Made by a program: the position numbers and the translations under genes | Assembly: GCA_903926385.1 (NCBI GenBank) | Contig: CAIYIS010000040.1 | Location: 1 to 52,901 of the forward strand | DNA: 52,901 nt | Source of the DNA: an uncultured Bacteroidota bacterium | GTDB lineage: Bacteria; Bacteroidota; Bacteroidia; 2-12-FULL-35-15 | Direction: 5' to 3' | The notes under the pieces: generated by a model | What the model saw: only the letters and a program-made list of their open reading frames with translations | Told to the model about the DNA's origin: nothing | Databases searched by the model: none | Shown here: positions 40,519 through 49,071 of the stretch, one piece after another | Position numbering within the stretch: position 1 is the stretch's first letter | How the letters are laid out: every line of letters begins with the position of its first letter

Positions 40519-41062
40519 AGTTCAAAGATTAAAGTTCAAAGTTTCGAGTTTAAAGTTCAAAGTTTAAAGTGACAGGTATAACGTTTAAAGTGCCAAGAAT
40601 AAAGTGAAAACTGCCGAGAATACCGTTAAAAGTTTGGGGAATAAAGTTTAAAGTTTCAGGATTCTGGAATACCGTTAATAATGCCAAGAATAAAGTGAAA
40701 ACTGCCGAGAATACCGTTAAAAAAGCCGAGTTTCAAGTTCAAAGTTTAAAGATTCAGGTATAACGTTTAAAGTTCAAAGTGATAGGTATAACGTTTAAAG
40801 TGCCAAGAATAAAGTGAAAACTGCCGAGAATACCGTTAAAATTGCCAGGTATAAAGTCAATAGTTTAAAGTTTCAGGTTTGGAGCATAACGTTAATAATG
40901 CCAAGAATAAAGTGGAAAGTGTGGAGAATACCGTTAAATAAGTTGAGTTCAAAGTTTAAAGTTTAAAGTTTCAGGATTCTAGAATAACGTTAAAAGGGCA
41001 GAGTAAAAAGTGAAAACTGCCGAGAATACCATTAAAATTGCCAGGTAAGGAGTTCATGGTTC
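40517..41062. repeat. Degenerate heptad array: 78 consecutive 7-base words
   Basis: The whole 546 bases divide into 78 seven-base words with no insertion or deletion. By hand count 67 of 78 have G at position 4. The common words are AAAGTTT, AAAGTGA, AAAGTTC, CAAGAAT, CGAGAAT, ACCGTTA, CAGGTAT and AACGTTT. Words come in higher-order groups of three (21 bases) that recur with changes. The tract is rich in stop codons on both strands, so it is not coding. It begins directly after the terminator of the 39872 gene. Confidence 0.9.
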
Positions 41063-41280
41063 TGCCTAAATTACCGTTTTCATAACAATTCCCAAAATCA
41101 CCAAAATACCCCAAAACTACCCTTTTTTGATTTGATATTATCTAACCATAATTAATATTATGTTAAATAGGTATTTCGTATACCCCAACCCTTTAGGAGT
41201 TAAATATGGATTATAAATTATACTTTCGACAAGCTCAGGGTGACAAACAAATTTACGAATTCTTAGTGAATCTTTGTGTC

Positions 41281-41564
41281 CTTGGTGTCTTAGTGGCAAA
41301 AAAAAACTTTACGAAATACGAATAATACGAATCTACGAACATCGTTAAATATGCATCCCTTCCTAATCTGAAATCTGAAATCCGCTTCTAGCCTTGGTGT
41401 CTTAGTGGCAAAAAAACTTTACGAAATACGAATAATACGAATCTACGAAAACGGAATCACTTCCCTTAATCTGAAATTTGAAATCCGCTTCTAGTCTTGG
41501 TATCTTAGTGGCAAATAAACTTTACGAAATACGAATAATACGAATCTACGAAAACGGAATCACT
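41281..41564. repeat. Three tandem copies of a ~103-112 bp dispersed-repeat unit
   Basis: Copies start with CTTGGTGTCTTAGTGGCAAA (or CTTGGTATCTTAGTGG) at 41281, 41393 and 41496; each goes on with ACTTTACGAAATACGAATAA. The first two also contain AATCTGAAATCTGAAATCC or a close form. A short AAGCTCAGGGTGACAAAC piece at about 41231-41248 is another dispersed word. 41063-41221 shows nothing clear. Confidence 0.85.
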
Positions 41565-41606
41565 TACCTAACAACCAACAACTATCAACCAACAACCAAA
41601 TTTCCT

Positions 41607-42314
41607 TTACGGTGTCGACATCGATACGGGAATAATCTTACCATTTAGATAATGCTGAGCATTTAATGCGAAATCAGCAATATATGCCGCCATTTGTCCC
41701 GCACTTACCGGTGCCTGATAACCCGGAAAAGCTTCTTCCAGCATCTCGGTTTGCACTGCACCCAAAGCCAAACAATTAAACGAAATACGGCTATCTTTGT
41801 ATTCCTCGGCCAGACATTCCGTAAGGCAAGCTATAGCAGCTTTGCTACTACTGTAAGCCGACAATCCCCCAAACTTTACACTTCCCTGAAACCCACCTAT
41901 ACTACTTATGTTTACCACATGAGCCCTCACGGTGTTATTAAGATGAGGCAAAACCGCCTGAATGATACGAGCAGCCGAAAACACATTAACCGAATATGCT
42001 TTGTTAAAATCGCTTAAGGTGAGTTCCATAAACGGCTTGTTTACAAGTGCTCCTGCATTGTTAATTAACACATCAATCGAACCTTCTGTTTGGGCAATAG
42101 CCCCCTTTAATTTGTCCAGGCTTCCCTCCTCTTGTAAATCCATTACCAAGGTAATCACTCTGGCATTAGAATTATTTAACAAGCACTCTTTTTGCAATTG
42201 GTTTAATTTTTGCTCATTTCTGGCCAAAGCAATTACGGTGTGCTTACCGGCCGAAAAGAGTTTGACCAGTTCATAACCTATTCCTCTGCTGGCACCTGTA
42301 ACAATTATATTCAT
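41607..42314 (-). CDS. Short-chain dehydrogenase/reductase (SDR)
   Basis: A 235-residue classical SDR. T-G-A-S-R-G-I-G-Y-E (NAD(P)-binding, residues 6-15), N-N-A-G-A, the active-site Ser in V-V-N-I-S-S-I-G-G, and Y-S-S-S-K-A-A (Tyr/Lys pair). It should reduce or oxidise a carbonyl or alcohol with NAD(P)H. The substrate is unknown. It is monocistronic, with the repeat region downstream. Confidence 0.93.
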   Translation of the reverse strand: MNIIVTGASRGIGYELVKLFSAGKHTVIALARNEQKLNQLQKECLLNNSNARVITLVMDLQEEGSLDKLKGAIAQTEGSIDVLINNAGALVNKPFMELTLSDFNKAYSVNVFSAARIIQAVLPHLNNTVRAHVVNISSIGGFQGSVKFGGLSAYSSSKAAIACLTECLAEEYKDSRISFNCLALGAVQTEMLEEAFPGYQAPVSAGQMAAYIADFALNAQHYLNGKIIPVSMSTP

Positions 42315-42573
42315 GTGTTTTATCTGTTTTAAACGATTCTGGCTTTATGAGTAAACAAAGAACCGTATTATTTATTAATTTTACAAAGATTTTTTTGCAC
42401 ATCAGGGGCTAATGTATATCAATTGCTCTGCATAAACAGCACAATATAACTAAATTAAACCATTGGGCTCGGGCCGAAAAAAGGATTTAAACAGCGATTA
42501 AACTTTAGTCCCATAAAAGAGTCAAATTACAGTATTACCCGTTATGTACGTTAAGTCAATAACACCAATATCA

Positions 42574-43125
42574 ATGAAAAAAGCAGCCTTCAGCATCGTT
42601 ATTCTTTTACTAATGGTTTCTGTTCATTCGTTTGCACAGATAGACGACAGTACCATGTTTAAAAAACACAAGCCCAAAGAACGATTTATTGACAGAATGT
42701 TTATAGGAGGAGGATTAGGCGCTCAGTTTGGCAGCAAAACAGCCATAAATATAGCTCCTGTGGTAGGCTATAAAATTACCGACCAGATTACCGCAGGTGT
42801 TGGCATTACTTACGAGTATTACCATTATGTGTATTCCAATTATAATTTCGAAACTAATATTTTCGGTGGCAGTGTGTTTGGGCGCTATTATTTCACCAAA
42901 TTTCTATTTGGTCAAGCCGAAGTAGAATACCTCAATCTGGATGCTTACGATACCTATCCTGTGCGAAGAGTTGGGGTAGAAAGTGTGCTGGCCGGAGGAG
43001 GATACATTCAGCGCTTTGGTCAAAATTCCGGAGTTGTGCTTATGTTGCTCTATAACCTCACCGAGTCGCAATACACCCCTTACCAAAATCCGATAATAAG
43101 GATGGGGGTTAACATAGGGCTTTAA
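42574..43125 (+). CDS. Outer-membrane beta-barrel protein, 183 residues
   Basis: I start at the ATG at 42574, which gives a signal peptide (MKKAAFSIVILLLMVSVHSFAQ); the 10 codons from 42544 do not look like a leader. The mature part shows G-G-G-L-G-A-Q-F-G, alternating strands such as I-T-A-G-V-G-I-T-Y-E-Y-Y-H-Y and F-G-R-Y-Y-F-T-K-F-L-F-G-Q-A-E-V-E-Y, and a C-terminal strand ending in R-M-G-V-N-I-G-L. A small barrel of OmpA/OmpW-like size is likely. Function unknown. Confidence 0.8.
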   Translation: MKKAAFSIVILLLMVSVHSFAQIDDSTMFKKHKPKERFIDRMFIGGGLGAQFGSKTAINIAPVVGYKITDQITAGVGITYEYYHYVYSNYNFETNIFGGSVFGRYYFTKFLFGQAEVEYLNLDAYDTYPVRRVGVESVLAGGGYIQRFGQNSGVVLMLLYNLTESQYTPYQNPIIRMGVNIGL

Positions 43126-43182
43126 TAGCAGTATGTAATTGTTCAGAATGCGAGCTGTTTAAGGAAATGTTTTTAAAACACA

Positions 43183-43222
43183 AAACCCTGTTCTGATAGT
43201 CAGAACAGGGTTTGTTTTTTTG
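43183..43222. terminator. Bidirectional terminator between the OM gene and dnaJ
   Basis: Perfect 14 bp stem AAACCCTGTTCTGA/TCAGAACAGGGTTT around TAG (43183-43213), followed on + by GTTTTTTTG and usable on minus for dnaJ. Confidence 0.85.
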
Positions 43223-43238
43223 ATTACTTACTCAGTAA

Positions 43239-44399
43239 TTATTCAAAATACTGCTTCATACGTTCGAAAAACCCTTTGTCCTTACGGTTAGGTTTTGGCT
43301 TAAAGTTCTCCGAATTTCTTAAGTCTTCCAGCATCTTCTTTTCTTCTTTAGTAAGATTCTGAGGAGTCCATACATTGATGTTTACCAAAATATCTCCTCT
43401 CTGATAACTATTTATATCAGGCAATCCTTTTGCTTTCAGACGAAGCACTTTACCGCTTTGGGTTCCGGCATCTATCTTAACTTTGGCTTTTCCGTCAATG
43501 GTTGGCACTTCTATTTGAGTTCCAAGAGTAGCATCTACAAAACTGATGTAGTGGTCGTAAAACAAGTGCATGCCATCGCGTTTTAGGAATTCGTGCTCAG
43601 TTTCTTCAATCACTACTATTAAATCGCCTGCCACACCACCTCTGGCACCCATATTACCTCTGCCTCCAACAGAAAGCTGCATACCTTCGCTCACTCCGGC
43701 AGGTATATTGATGCTGATTACTTCTTCATCCTTAACTATTCCGTCACCATGACATGAAGTACATTTATCTGTTATCGTTTGCCCTTCTCCTCCGCAACTG
43801 GGACAAGTGCTTGTGGTTTGCATTGCTCCTAATATAGTTTGCGACATACGGGTAATTTGTCCGCTTCCCTTACAGGTAGAACAGGTATTCATAGCCGAGC
43901 CATTTTTGGCACCGGTTCCGTTGCAGGGTTTACAAGCCACATACTTGTTTACCTTAATTTTTTTCTCTACCCCGTTTGCCACTTCTTCCAGCGTCATTTT
44001 AACTTTCACCCTCAAGTTCGAACCGCGGTTTACTCTGCGCGAGCGACCTCCTCCGCCTCCAAAACCACCTCCACCAAAGTGACCTCCGAAAATATCACCA
44101 AACTGAGAGAAGATATCTTCCATGTTCATACCACCAAATCCACCCTGACCTCCACCTCCAAAACCAGGGTTGTTGCCCAACCCGGCATGACCATATTGAT
44201 CATACTTTTGTTTTTTAGTTTGGTCGCTTAGTATTTCGTATGCTTCGGCAGCTTCCTTAAACTTTTCCTCCGATGCCTTATCTCCCGGGTTTTTGTCCGG
44301 GTGATATTTAATAGCCATCTTGCGGTAAGCCTTTTTTATTTCTTCAGCACTTGCCGTTTTGGGTACTTCCAGTATTTCGTAATAATCTCTTTTACTCAT
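43239..44399 (-). CDS. dnaJ: Chaperone DnaJ
   Basis: A 386-residue type I Hsp40. J-domain with Y-H-P-D-K-N at ~32-37, a Gly/Phe-rich stretch (~75-125), four zinc motifs ([32 protein letters not shown]), and the C-terminal substrate-binding domain. It delivers unfolded proteins to DnaK and stimulates its ATPase. It follows grpE by about 40 bases. dnaK is not in this window. Confidence 0.98.
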   Translation of the reverse strand: MSKRDYYEILEVPKTASAEEIKKAYRKMAIKYHPDKNPGDKASEEKFKEAAEAYEILSDQTKKQKYDQYGHAGLGNNPGFGGGGQGGFGGMNMEDIFSQFGDIFGGHFGGGGFGGGGGRSRRVNRGSNLRVKVKMTLEEVANGVEKKIKVNKYVACKPCNGTGAKNGSAMNTCSTCKGSGQITRMSQTILGAMQTTSTCPSCGGEGQTITDKCTSCHGDGIVKDEEVISINIPAGVSEGMQLSVGGRGNMGARGGVAGDLIVVIEETEHEFLKRDGMHLFYDHYISFVDATLGTQIEVPTIDGKAKVKIDAGTQSGKVLRLKAKGLPDINSYQRGDILVNINVWTPQNLTKEEKKMLEDLRNSENFKPKPNRKDKGFFERMKQYFE

Positions 44400-44439
44400 T
44401 TTCTAATTGATGATTTTATAATGGTTGATTCACCATTGC

Positions 44440-45018
44440 CTAATTACCTATAACTACTTTCGCAAATCGAATGATTTTGCCATTCAAACTGTAACCTTTT
44501 TCCATTTCTTCTATCACTTTCCCTTTCATTTCTTCTGATGGTGCAGGCAAATTGGTTATGGCTTCGTGAATATCGGCATTAAATACCTCCCCATGACTTT
44601 TCATTTCTTCCAGTCCACGGTTGGTTAAGGTCGATTTCAGTTTATTATAAATCAGACTTACCCCATCATTAACTGCAGTTATGTCAGTTGTGGCAGCATT
44701 CGATTTAATGGCTCTTTCAAAATCGTCCAAAATAGGAAGAATACTTTTAAAAATATCCTCTCCCCCCGACTGAATGAGTTCCAGTTTTTCTTTGGCTGTG
44801 CGTCTTTTAAAATTATCGAACTCTGAATAAAGGCGTAAAAACTTGTCGTTTTGTTCGGCTATCTTAATCTTAAGTTCTGCTATTTCTTTTTCTTTTTCAT
44901 CCACTGGTGGCTGAGCTGTTTCTTCAACCTTTGGTTCTTCGCTAGCGGTTGCTTCTTCTTTTGGTTTTTCGTTTTCTTCGGTATTCATTTTCTTAAAAAT
45001 ATGTTTAATTTTTTTCAT
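44440..45018 (-). CDS. grpE: Nucleotide exchange factor GrpE
   Basis: A 192-residue GrpE. A low-complexity Glu/Lys/Pro-rich start is followed by a long coiled coil (E-K-E-I-A-E-L-K-I-K-I-A-E-Q-N-D-K-F-L-R-L-Y-S-E with F-D-N-F-K-R-R-T), and the C-terminal beta-wing with I-L-D-D-F-E-R-A and G-Y-S-L-N-G-K-I-I-R-F-A-K-V. It releases ADP from DnaK. An ATG at 44985 (MNTEENEKPKEE) is an equally good start. No CIRCE operator is seen upstream. Confidence 0.96.
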   Translation of the reverse strand: MKKIKHIFKKMNTEENEKPKEEATASEEPKVEETAQPPVDEKEKEIAELKIKIAEQNDKFLRLYSEFDNFKRRTAKEKLELIQSGGEDIFKSILPILDDFERAIKSNAATTDITAVNDGVSLIYNKLKSTLTNRGLEEMKSHGEVFNADIHEAITNLPAPSEEMKGKVIEEMEKGYSLNGKIIRFAKVVIGN

Positions 45019-45176
45019 TTGGTTTTCAAAAGGCCAACTCTAAACATTGGATTAATTTTCCGGAAATCCATTATTGATATGTTGAGTTAAAATATCGGCC
45101 AATTTTGTTAACCACCTCTCTCAATTTTTTTGCCACCTGTCAAATCAAGACAAATTGACATTGAAATATCAAATAA

Positions 45177-45209
45177 AAAGACAGAACCCTTTCGAATTCT
45201 GTCTTTTTG
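45177..45209 (-). terminator. Terminator of the TlpA-like gene
   Basis: AAAGACAGAA/TTCTGTCTTT stem, then TTTTTATTTG on the minus strand. Confidence 0.75.
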
Positions 45210-45227
45210 TACGTTAAAAAGGATGTT

Positions 45228-45776
45228 TTATTTTTTTATCAATTTGTCGAGTGCTGCTTCAAGTCCCGGTCCGCGAATTTCCTGCCCTTTTGCAAGGATA
45301 ATTCCATTCTCATCAATTAAGAAAGGTGCCGGAATAGATTGTACTCCGTAAATAGCTGCCGTTTGCGACTGCCATCCTCCCAAATCGCTCATGTGGTTTC
45401 CCCAAACAAGTCCGTCTTTAGCTATAGCTGCTATCCATGCTTCTTTTTTCTGGTCAAGCGAAACGCTCATTACTGTAAAACCTTTTGCTGTTTTGCTGAA
45501 TTTAGTGTCTTTGTATTTACCGTAAGCTTTTACCACATTCGGGTTTTCCATACGACAAGGACCACACCATGATGCCCAAAAATCAAGTAATACAATTTTG
45601 CCTCTCAATGACGACAGAGTAATTTCTTTATCATCCGGATTTTTAAATTTAAGTTCAGGAGCAATGTTACCCACGTTAGTTCCCACCACAGCACCTGAAG
45701 TTTGGATTTTTTTTGAAAAACCGAAAGCCAGTACCGAAACGGCTGCAAGTACAATGATTACATTAGTTTTTTTCAT
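45228..45776 (-). CDS. TlpA-family exported thiol-disulfide reductase
   Basis: A 182-residue protein. N-terminal signal anchor (M-K-K-T-N-V-I-I-V-L-A-A-V-S-V-L-A-F-G-F), AhpC/TSA-like start (A-P-E-L-K-F-K-N-P-D-D-K-E-I-T-L-S-S-L), W-A-S-W-C-G-P-C with Cys71 and Cys74, and a late cis-Pro in S-I-P-A-P-F-L-I. It acts in the periplasm on disulfides, for example in cytochrome c maturation or T9SS cargo handling; that is not decided here. It stands alone between grpE and murA. Confidence 0.9.
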   Translation of the reverse strand: MKKTNVIIVLAAVSVLAFGFSKKIQTSGAVVGTNVGNIAPELKFKNPDDKEITLSSLRGKIVLLDFWASWCGPCRMENPNVVKAYGKYKDTKFSKTAKGFTVMSVSLDQKKEAWIAAIAKDGLVWGNHMSDLGGWQSQTAAIYGVQSIPAPFLIDENGIILAKGQEIRGPGLEAALDKLIKK

Positions 45777-45861
45777 TCGTTCGAATAGTTTATACAGTTA
45801 AATTGATGATTGATTTTCTAATATCTCTTCCTTTTCTTTTTGAAAAGAGGGACAAATATAC

Positions 45862-47166
45862 TTATTTTCTTACAATCTCCGCGCCAAGTTTCTGCAATCG
45901 TGTGTCAATGTTCTGATATCCTCTGTCTATCTGTTCGATATTGTGTATGGTGCTCTTTCCGCTTGCCGACAAAGCTGCTATCAGCAAGGATACTCCGGCA
46001 CGTATATCGGGCGATGTCATCGAAATTCCTTTTAACTTGTGTTCACGGTTAAGTCCTATAACGGTGGCACGATGCGGGTCGCAAAGAATAATTTGTGCTC
46101 CCATATCAATAAGTTTATCCACAAAGAACAAACGGCTTTCGAACATTTTCTGATGAATAAGCACAGTGCCTTTGGCCTGTGTGGCTACGACCAATACAAT
46201 ACTCAACAAATCGGGAGTAAACCCCGGCCAAATGGCATCGGAAATGGTAAGTATAGACCCATCAATAAATGTATCTATCTCGTATCTTTCCTGAGCAGGA
46301 ATAAAAATATCGTCTCCTCTAAGTTCCATTTGAATTCCCAAGCGTTGAAAAACCGAAGGAATAACTCCCAAAGCCTGAAAGTTGACATCCTTTATGGTTA
46401 TTTCCGACTGTGTCATGGCTGCCATTCCAATAAAACTTCCCACTTCAATCATGTCGGGCAACATGCGGTGTGTAGTTCCGGTTAAGTAATCTACCCCTTC
46501 TATAAATAGTAAATTAGACCCGATACCTGTTATTTTGGCTCCCATACGGTTCAGCATTTTGCATAACTGTTGAATATAAGGTTCGCAGGCAGCATTGTAA
46601 ATAGTGGTTATTCCTTCTGCCAGCACAGCTGCCATCAAGATATTGGCTGTACCGGTTACCGAAGCCTCGTCAAGCAACATATAGCAGCCTTTCAGATTCT
46701 CGGCCTCCACTTTATAGAAGTCGTTGCCCTCGTCATAAATAAACTTAGCACCCAAATTTTGAAAACCTATAAAGTGAGTATCCAACCTGCGTCTTCCTAT
46801 TTTATCTCCTCCTGGTTTTGGTATATATCCTTTACCAAAGCGCGAAAGTAATGGCCCTACAATCATGATGGAACCTCTCAGACTTCCTCCTTTTTTTCTA
46901 AACTCTTCAGAGTTGAGATAATCTACATTTACATCATCGGCCTGAAAAGTATATTCTTCGTGACCGGTTTTTTCAATCTTTACTCCTAAGTCGCGGAGCA
47001 AATCAATTAGTTTGTTTACATCCACAATATCTGGAATGTTACTTATCACCACTTTTTCGGGAGTAAGCAATACAGCACATAATATTTGTAATGCTTCATT
47101 TTTTGCTCCCTGAGGAATAATTTCTCCTTTGAGTTTTTTCCCTCCAATAATTTCAAATACGCTCAT
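45862..47166 (-). CDS. murA: UDP-N-acetylglucosamine 1-carboxyvinyltransferase
   Basis: A 434-residue MurA. The N-terminal G-G-x-K-L-K-G-E-I-I-P-Q-G-A-K-N-E-A loop carries the catalytic Lys/Asn pair; R-G-S-I-M-I-V-G-P-L-L, G-R-R-R-L-D-T-H and D-L-L-S-I-V-L-V-V-A-T-Q-A are typical. It adds enolpyruvate to UDP-GlcNAc, the first committed step of peptidoglycan synthesis. The active-site loop reads P-G-G-D-K-I-G, with Asp121 where E. coli has the fosfomycin-binding Cys115. By analogy with other Asp-type MurA enzymes it should be active and fosfomycin resistant. The DUF4290 gene is next upstream. Confidence 0.97.
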   Translation of the reverse strand: MSVFEIIGGKKLKGEIIPQGAKNEALQILCAVLLTPEKVVISNIPDIVDVNKLIDLLRDLGVKIEKTGHEEYTFQADDVNVDYLNSEEFRKKGGSLRGSIMIVGPLLSRFGKGYIPKPGGDKIGRRRLDTHFIGFQNLGAKFIYDEGNDFYKVEAENLKGCYMLLDEASVTGTANILMAAVLAEGITTIYNAACEPYIQQLCKMLNRMGAKITGIGSNLLFIEGVDYLTGTTHRMLPDMIEVGSFIGMAAMTQSEITIKDVNFQALGVIPSVFQRLGIQMELRGDDIFIPAQERYEIDTFIDGSILTISDAIWPGFTPDLLSIVLVVATQAKGTVLIHQKMFESRLFFVDKLIDMGAQIILCDPHRATVIGLNREHKLKGISMTSPDIRAGVSLLIAALSASGKSTIHNIEQIDRGYQNIDTRLQKLGAEIVRK

Positions 47167-47317
47167 GTTATTTATTTTTGATTAAGAATCTAAGAATTGC
47201 AGTACGATGGATTAGATTAAGAAAAATCTTATCCATGCAAAGTAAAAGGTTAATGAAACGTAAACAGGAAACAAATACAGTATTTTACTAACTTTAGATT
47301 GTTAATTGCTCTAAACA

Positions 47318-47349
47318 AAAACAGCCTCACCTGAATGGTGCGGCTGTTC
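47318..47349. terminator. Terminator between the DUF4290 gene and murA
   Basis: AACAGCC-TCACC-TGAA-TGGTG-CGGCTGTT hairpin directly after the DUF4290 stop codon. The T-run on the minus strand (TTTTGTTTAG) is moderate. Confidence 0.65.
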
Positions 47350-47371
47350 TATTATTACAGATAAATTTGGT

Positions 47372-48025
47372 TTAGAATTTTCGTTTAAATTTTGGGTTGT
47401 TTCCAGAGCCTCCTCCTGAGCCTTTCGGGCGGAAAGGATGATTCTGTTTCTTGGCTGCGGCCGGCACTTGACGAGCAACTGTAGCCGTTACGTTCTTTAA
47501 TACCAAATGGTCTTTCAGTCTTAATCTTCCACCTGACAACTCCTCCATCTGTTTTAAAATGGTTTCATCGCTTACTGTATCGCGATTCCAAGTAAGATAT
47601 GAGCGTTTCATTAAATTGGCAATCACTTCAGCCAATACATCTTTTTCTTCTCCTTCCGGATATTGAGATGCTTTGGCAATAACATCTTCGGTTATTTTAC
47701 CATAATGTTTGTAACGTATTTTCTGACTTGGTATTTTAATGCGATCAGGTTTGGTTTGAAAAGTGGCCGGTGTAGGCAACGGATAAGGAGAATCAACATC
47801 TAAATCGAAACCCGAAATGATGAACAAATGATCCCATAGTTTATGCTTAAAGTCGGTAATGTCGCGCAAGTGAGGATTTAATTGTCCCATTACATCAATA
47901 ATAGACATTGCTACTTTATTACGTTCGGAACGATCGGGAACTGTTTTTGCAAAATCAATCATTTTCTGAATATTTCTGCCGTATTCAGGAATGATAAGGT
48001 GAGGGAGACTGGTATTGTATTCCAT
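47372..48025 (-). CDS. DUF4290-family protein
   Basis: A 217-residue cytoplasmic protein. Matches the Bacteroidota family DUF4290: Y-N-T-S-L-P-H-L-I-I-P-E-Y-G-R-N-I-Q, H-L-R-D-I-x-D-F-K-H-K-L-W-D-H-L, and a Lys/Gly-rich tail (G-S-G-G-G-S-G-N-N-P-K-F-K-R-K-F). Function is not known. Such genes often lie next to murA, as here. Confidence 0.92.
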   Translation of the reverse strand: MEYNTSLPHLIIPEYGRNIQKMIDFAKTVPDRSERNKVAMSIIDVMGQLNPHLRDITDFKHKLWDHLFIISGFDLDVDSPYPLPTPATFQTKPDRIKIPSQKIRYKHYGKITEDVIAKASQYPEGEEKDVLAEVIANLMKRSYLTWNRDTVSDETILKQMEELSGGRLRLKDHLVLKNVTATVARQVPAAAKKQNHPFRPKGSGGGSGNNPKFKRKF

Positions 48026-48048
48026 TATTTTTATTGTGTTTTAGGCTG

Positions 48049-48056
48049 CAAATGTA
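48049..48056 (-). promoter_or_regulatory. Promoter -7 box (TACATTTG) of the DUF4290 gene
   Basis: Exact TAnnTTTG on the minus strand, 23 bases before the ATG. murA may also depend on it if the hairpin at 47318 is leaky. Confidence 0.6.
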
Positions 48057-48131
48057 TGAATATTTTTTTGAATAGAATTCTAGCTTTTGCCTGTATGTTT
48101 AAAAACAGAGATTCTCTCTTTTTAATTAAAA

Positions 48132-48359
48132 CTATTTGCCCTCTTCTTTTTTCTTTTTGTATTTGATGATATATATAATAGGTAATATACCGACAGTATT
48201 AATTAGTGCAATAAAAATAAACCACGCCAGATGATTGTTGCGAGCCGATTTCCACATGGCAATTACTTTCCATACGGCTTCCCAAAGCACCAAAAATATT
48301 AATAGAGGAAAAAGCCAAGATAAAGTATCGAGAAATCCGAGATTAGAAAAACTTTCCAT
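48132..48359 (-). CDS. Small membrane protein with PLDc_N/DUF5652-like region
   Basis: A 75-residue protein with two hydrophobic helices. W-K-V-I-A-M-W-K-S-A-R-N-N-H-L-A-W-F and L-I-N-T-V-G-I-L-P-I-I-Y fit the PLDc_N/DUF5652 pattern of small membrane proteins. No enzymatic role is expected. It lies 16 bases after the LytTR response regulator gene, so it is the third gene of that operon. Confidence 0.75.
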   Translation of the reverse strand: MESFSNLGFLDTLSWLFPLLIFLVLWEAVWKVIAMWKSARNNHLAWFIFIALINTVGILPIIYIIKYKKKKEEGK

Positions 48360-48375
48360 TGTTTCTAATTTTAGG

Positions 48376-49071
48376 TTATGCCTGTTTAATGATTTTGAAC
48401 AAATCTTCTTCGTATAACTGTCCTACCGGAATCTCTTTTCCTGATACCATAAGTGCTTTTCCTTTCAAATTTTCTATTCCTTTTATCGGAACTATAAACG
48501 ACCGGTGAACTCGAATAAACTCCTTCTGAGGCAATTTTTCAAGAATTGTTTTCATAGTCATCCTTGTGGTGACACGTTTATTGTTATCAATGTAAATACA
48601 AATATAATCACCGAGCGACTCGATATAATGTATTTCCGAAAACGAAATTTTTACCAAACTATAATCTGCGCGTACGTAAATATACTTTGGTTCTTCAGTG
48701 GTTTTCTGATTCTGAAACGCATGAAATTCTTTGGCTTTTAGCAAAGCTGCTTCAAATCGCTCGAATGAATAAGGTTTGAGCAAATAGTCTATTGCATTCA
48801 GATTAAACCCTTCGAGGGCATACTGACTATGAGCCGTGGTAAATATTACCATTGCCGATTGCTCCAACGATTTGTAAAAATCAATACCCGACATCTGAGG
48901 CATGTGAATATCCAGAAACAGTAAATCTACCGGAAATTTTCTCATGTGTTTTTGGGCATCTGCAATTTTTGTAAATGTTTTGTCAAGAATTACAGCATCT
49001 GTTCTGCTGCAGTATGCTTGTAAAATCTCGAGCGGCAATGGCTCGTCATCAATGGCTATAGCGTGTATCAT
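48376..49071 (-). CDS. LytTR-family response regulator
   Basis: A 231-residue regulator. Receiver domain 1-120 with acidic pocket I-D-D-E, phospho-Asp54 in L-F-L-D-I-H-M-P-Q-M-S-G and Lys in L-L-K-P-Y; LytTR DNA-binding domain ~130-231 (Y-I-Y-V-R-A-D-Y-S-L-V-K-I, Y-I-E-S-L-G-D-Y-I-C, F-I-R-V-H-R-S-F-I-V). It should bind direct repeats at target promoters after phosphorylation. It overlaps the kinase gene by four bases, so the two form a two-component pair. Confidence 0.95.
   Translation of the reverse strand: MIHAIAIDDEPLPLEILQAYCSRTDAVILDKTFTKIADAQKHMRKFPVDLLFLDIHMPQMSGIDFYKSLEQSAMVIFTTAHSQYALEGFNLNAIDYLLKPYSFERFEAALLKAKEFHAFQNQKTTEEPKYIYVRADYSLVKISFSEIHYIESLGDYICIYIDNNKRVTTRMTMKTILEKLPQKEFIRVHRSFIVPIKGIENLKGKALMVSGKEIPVGQLYEEDLFKIIKQA

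Noticed and set aside
42315-42573. Riboswitch or small RNA upstream of the outer-membrane gene
   Set aside because: AT-rich with no stable hairpin and no known riboswitch core.
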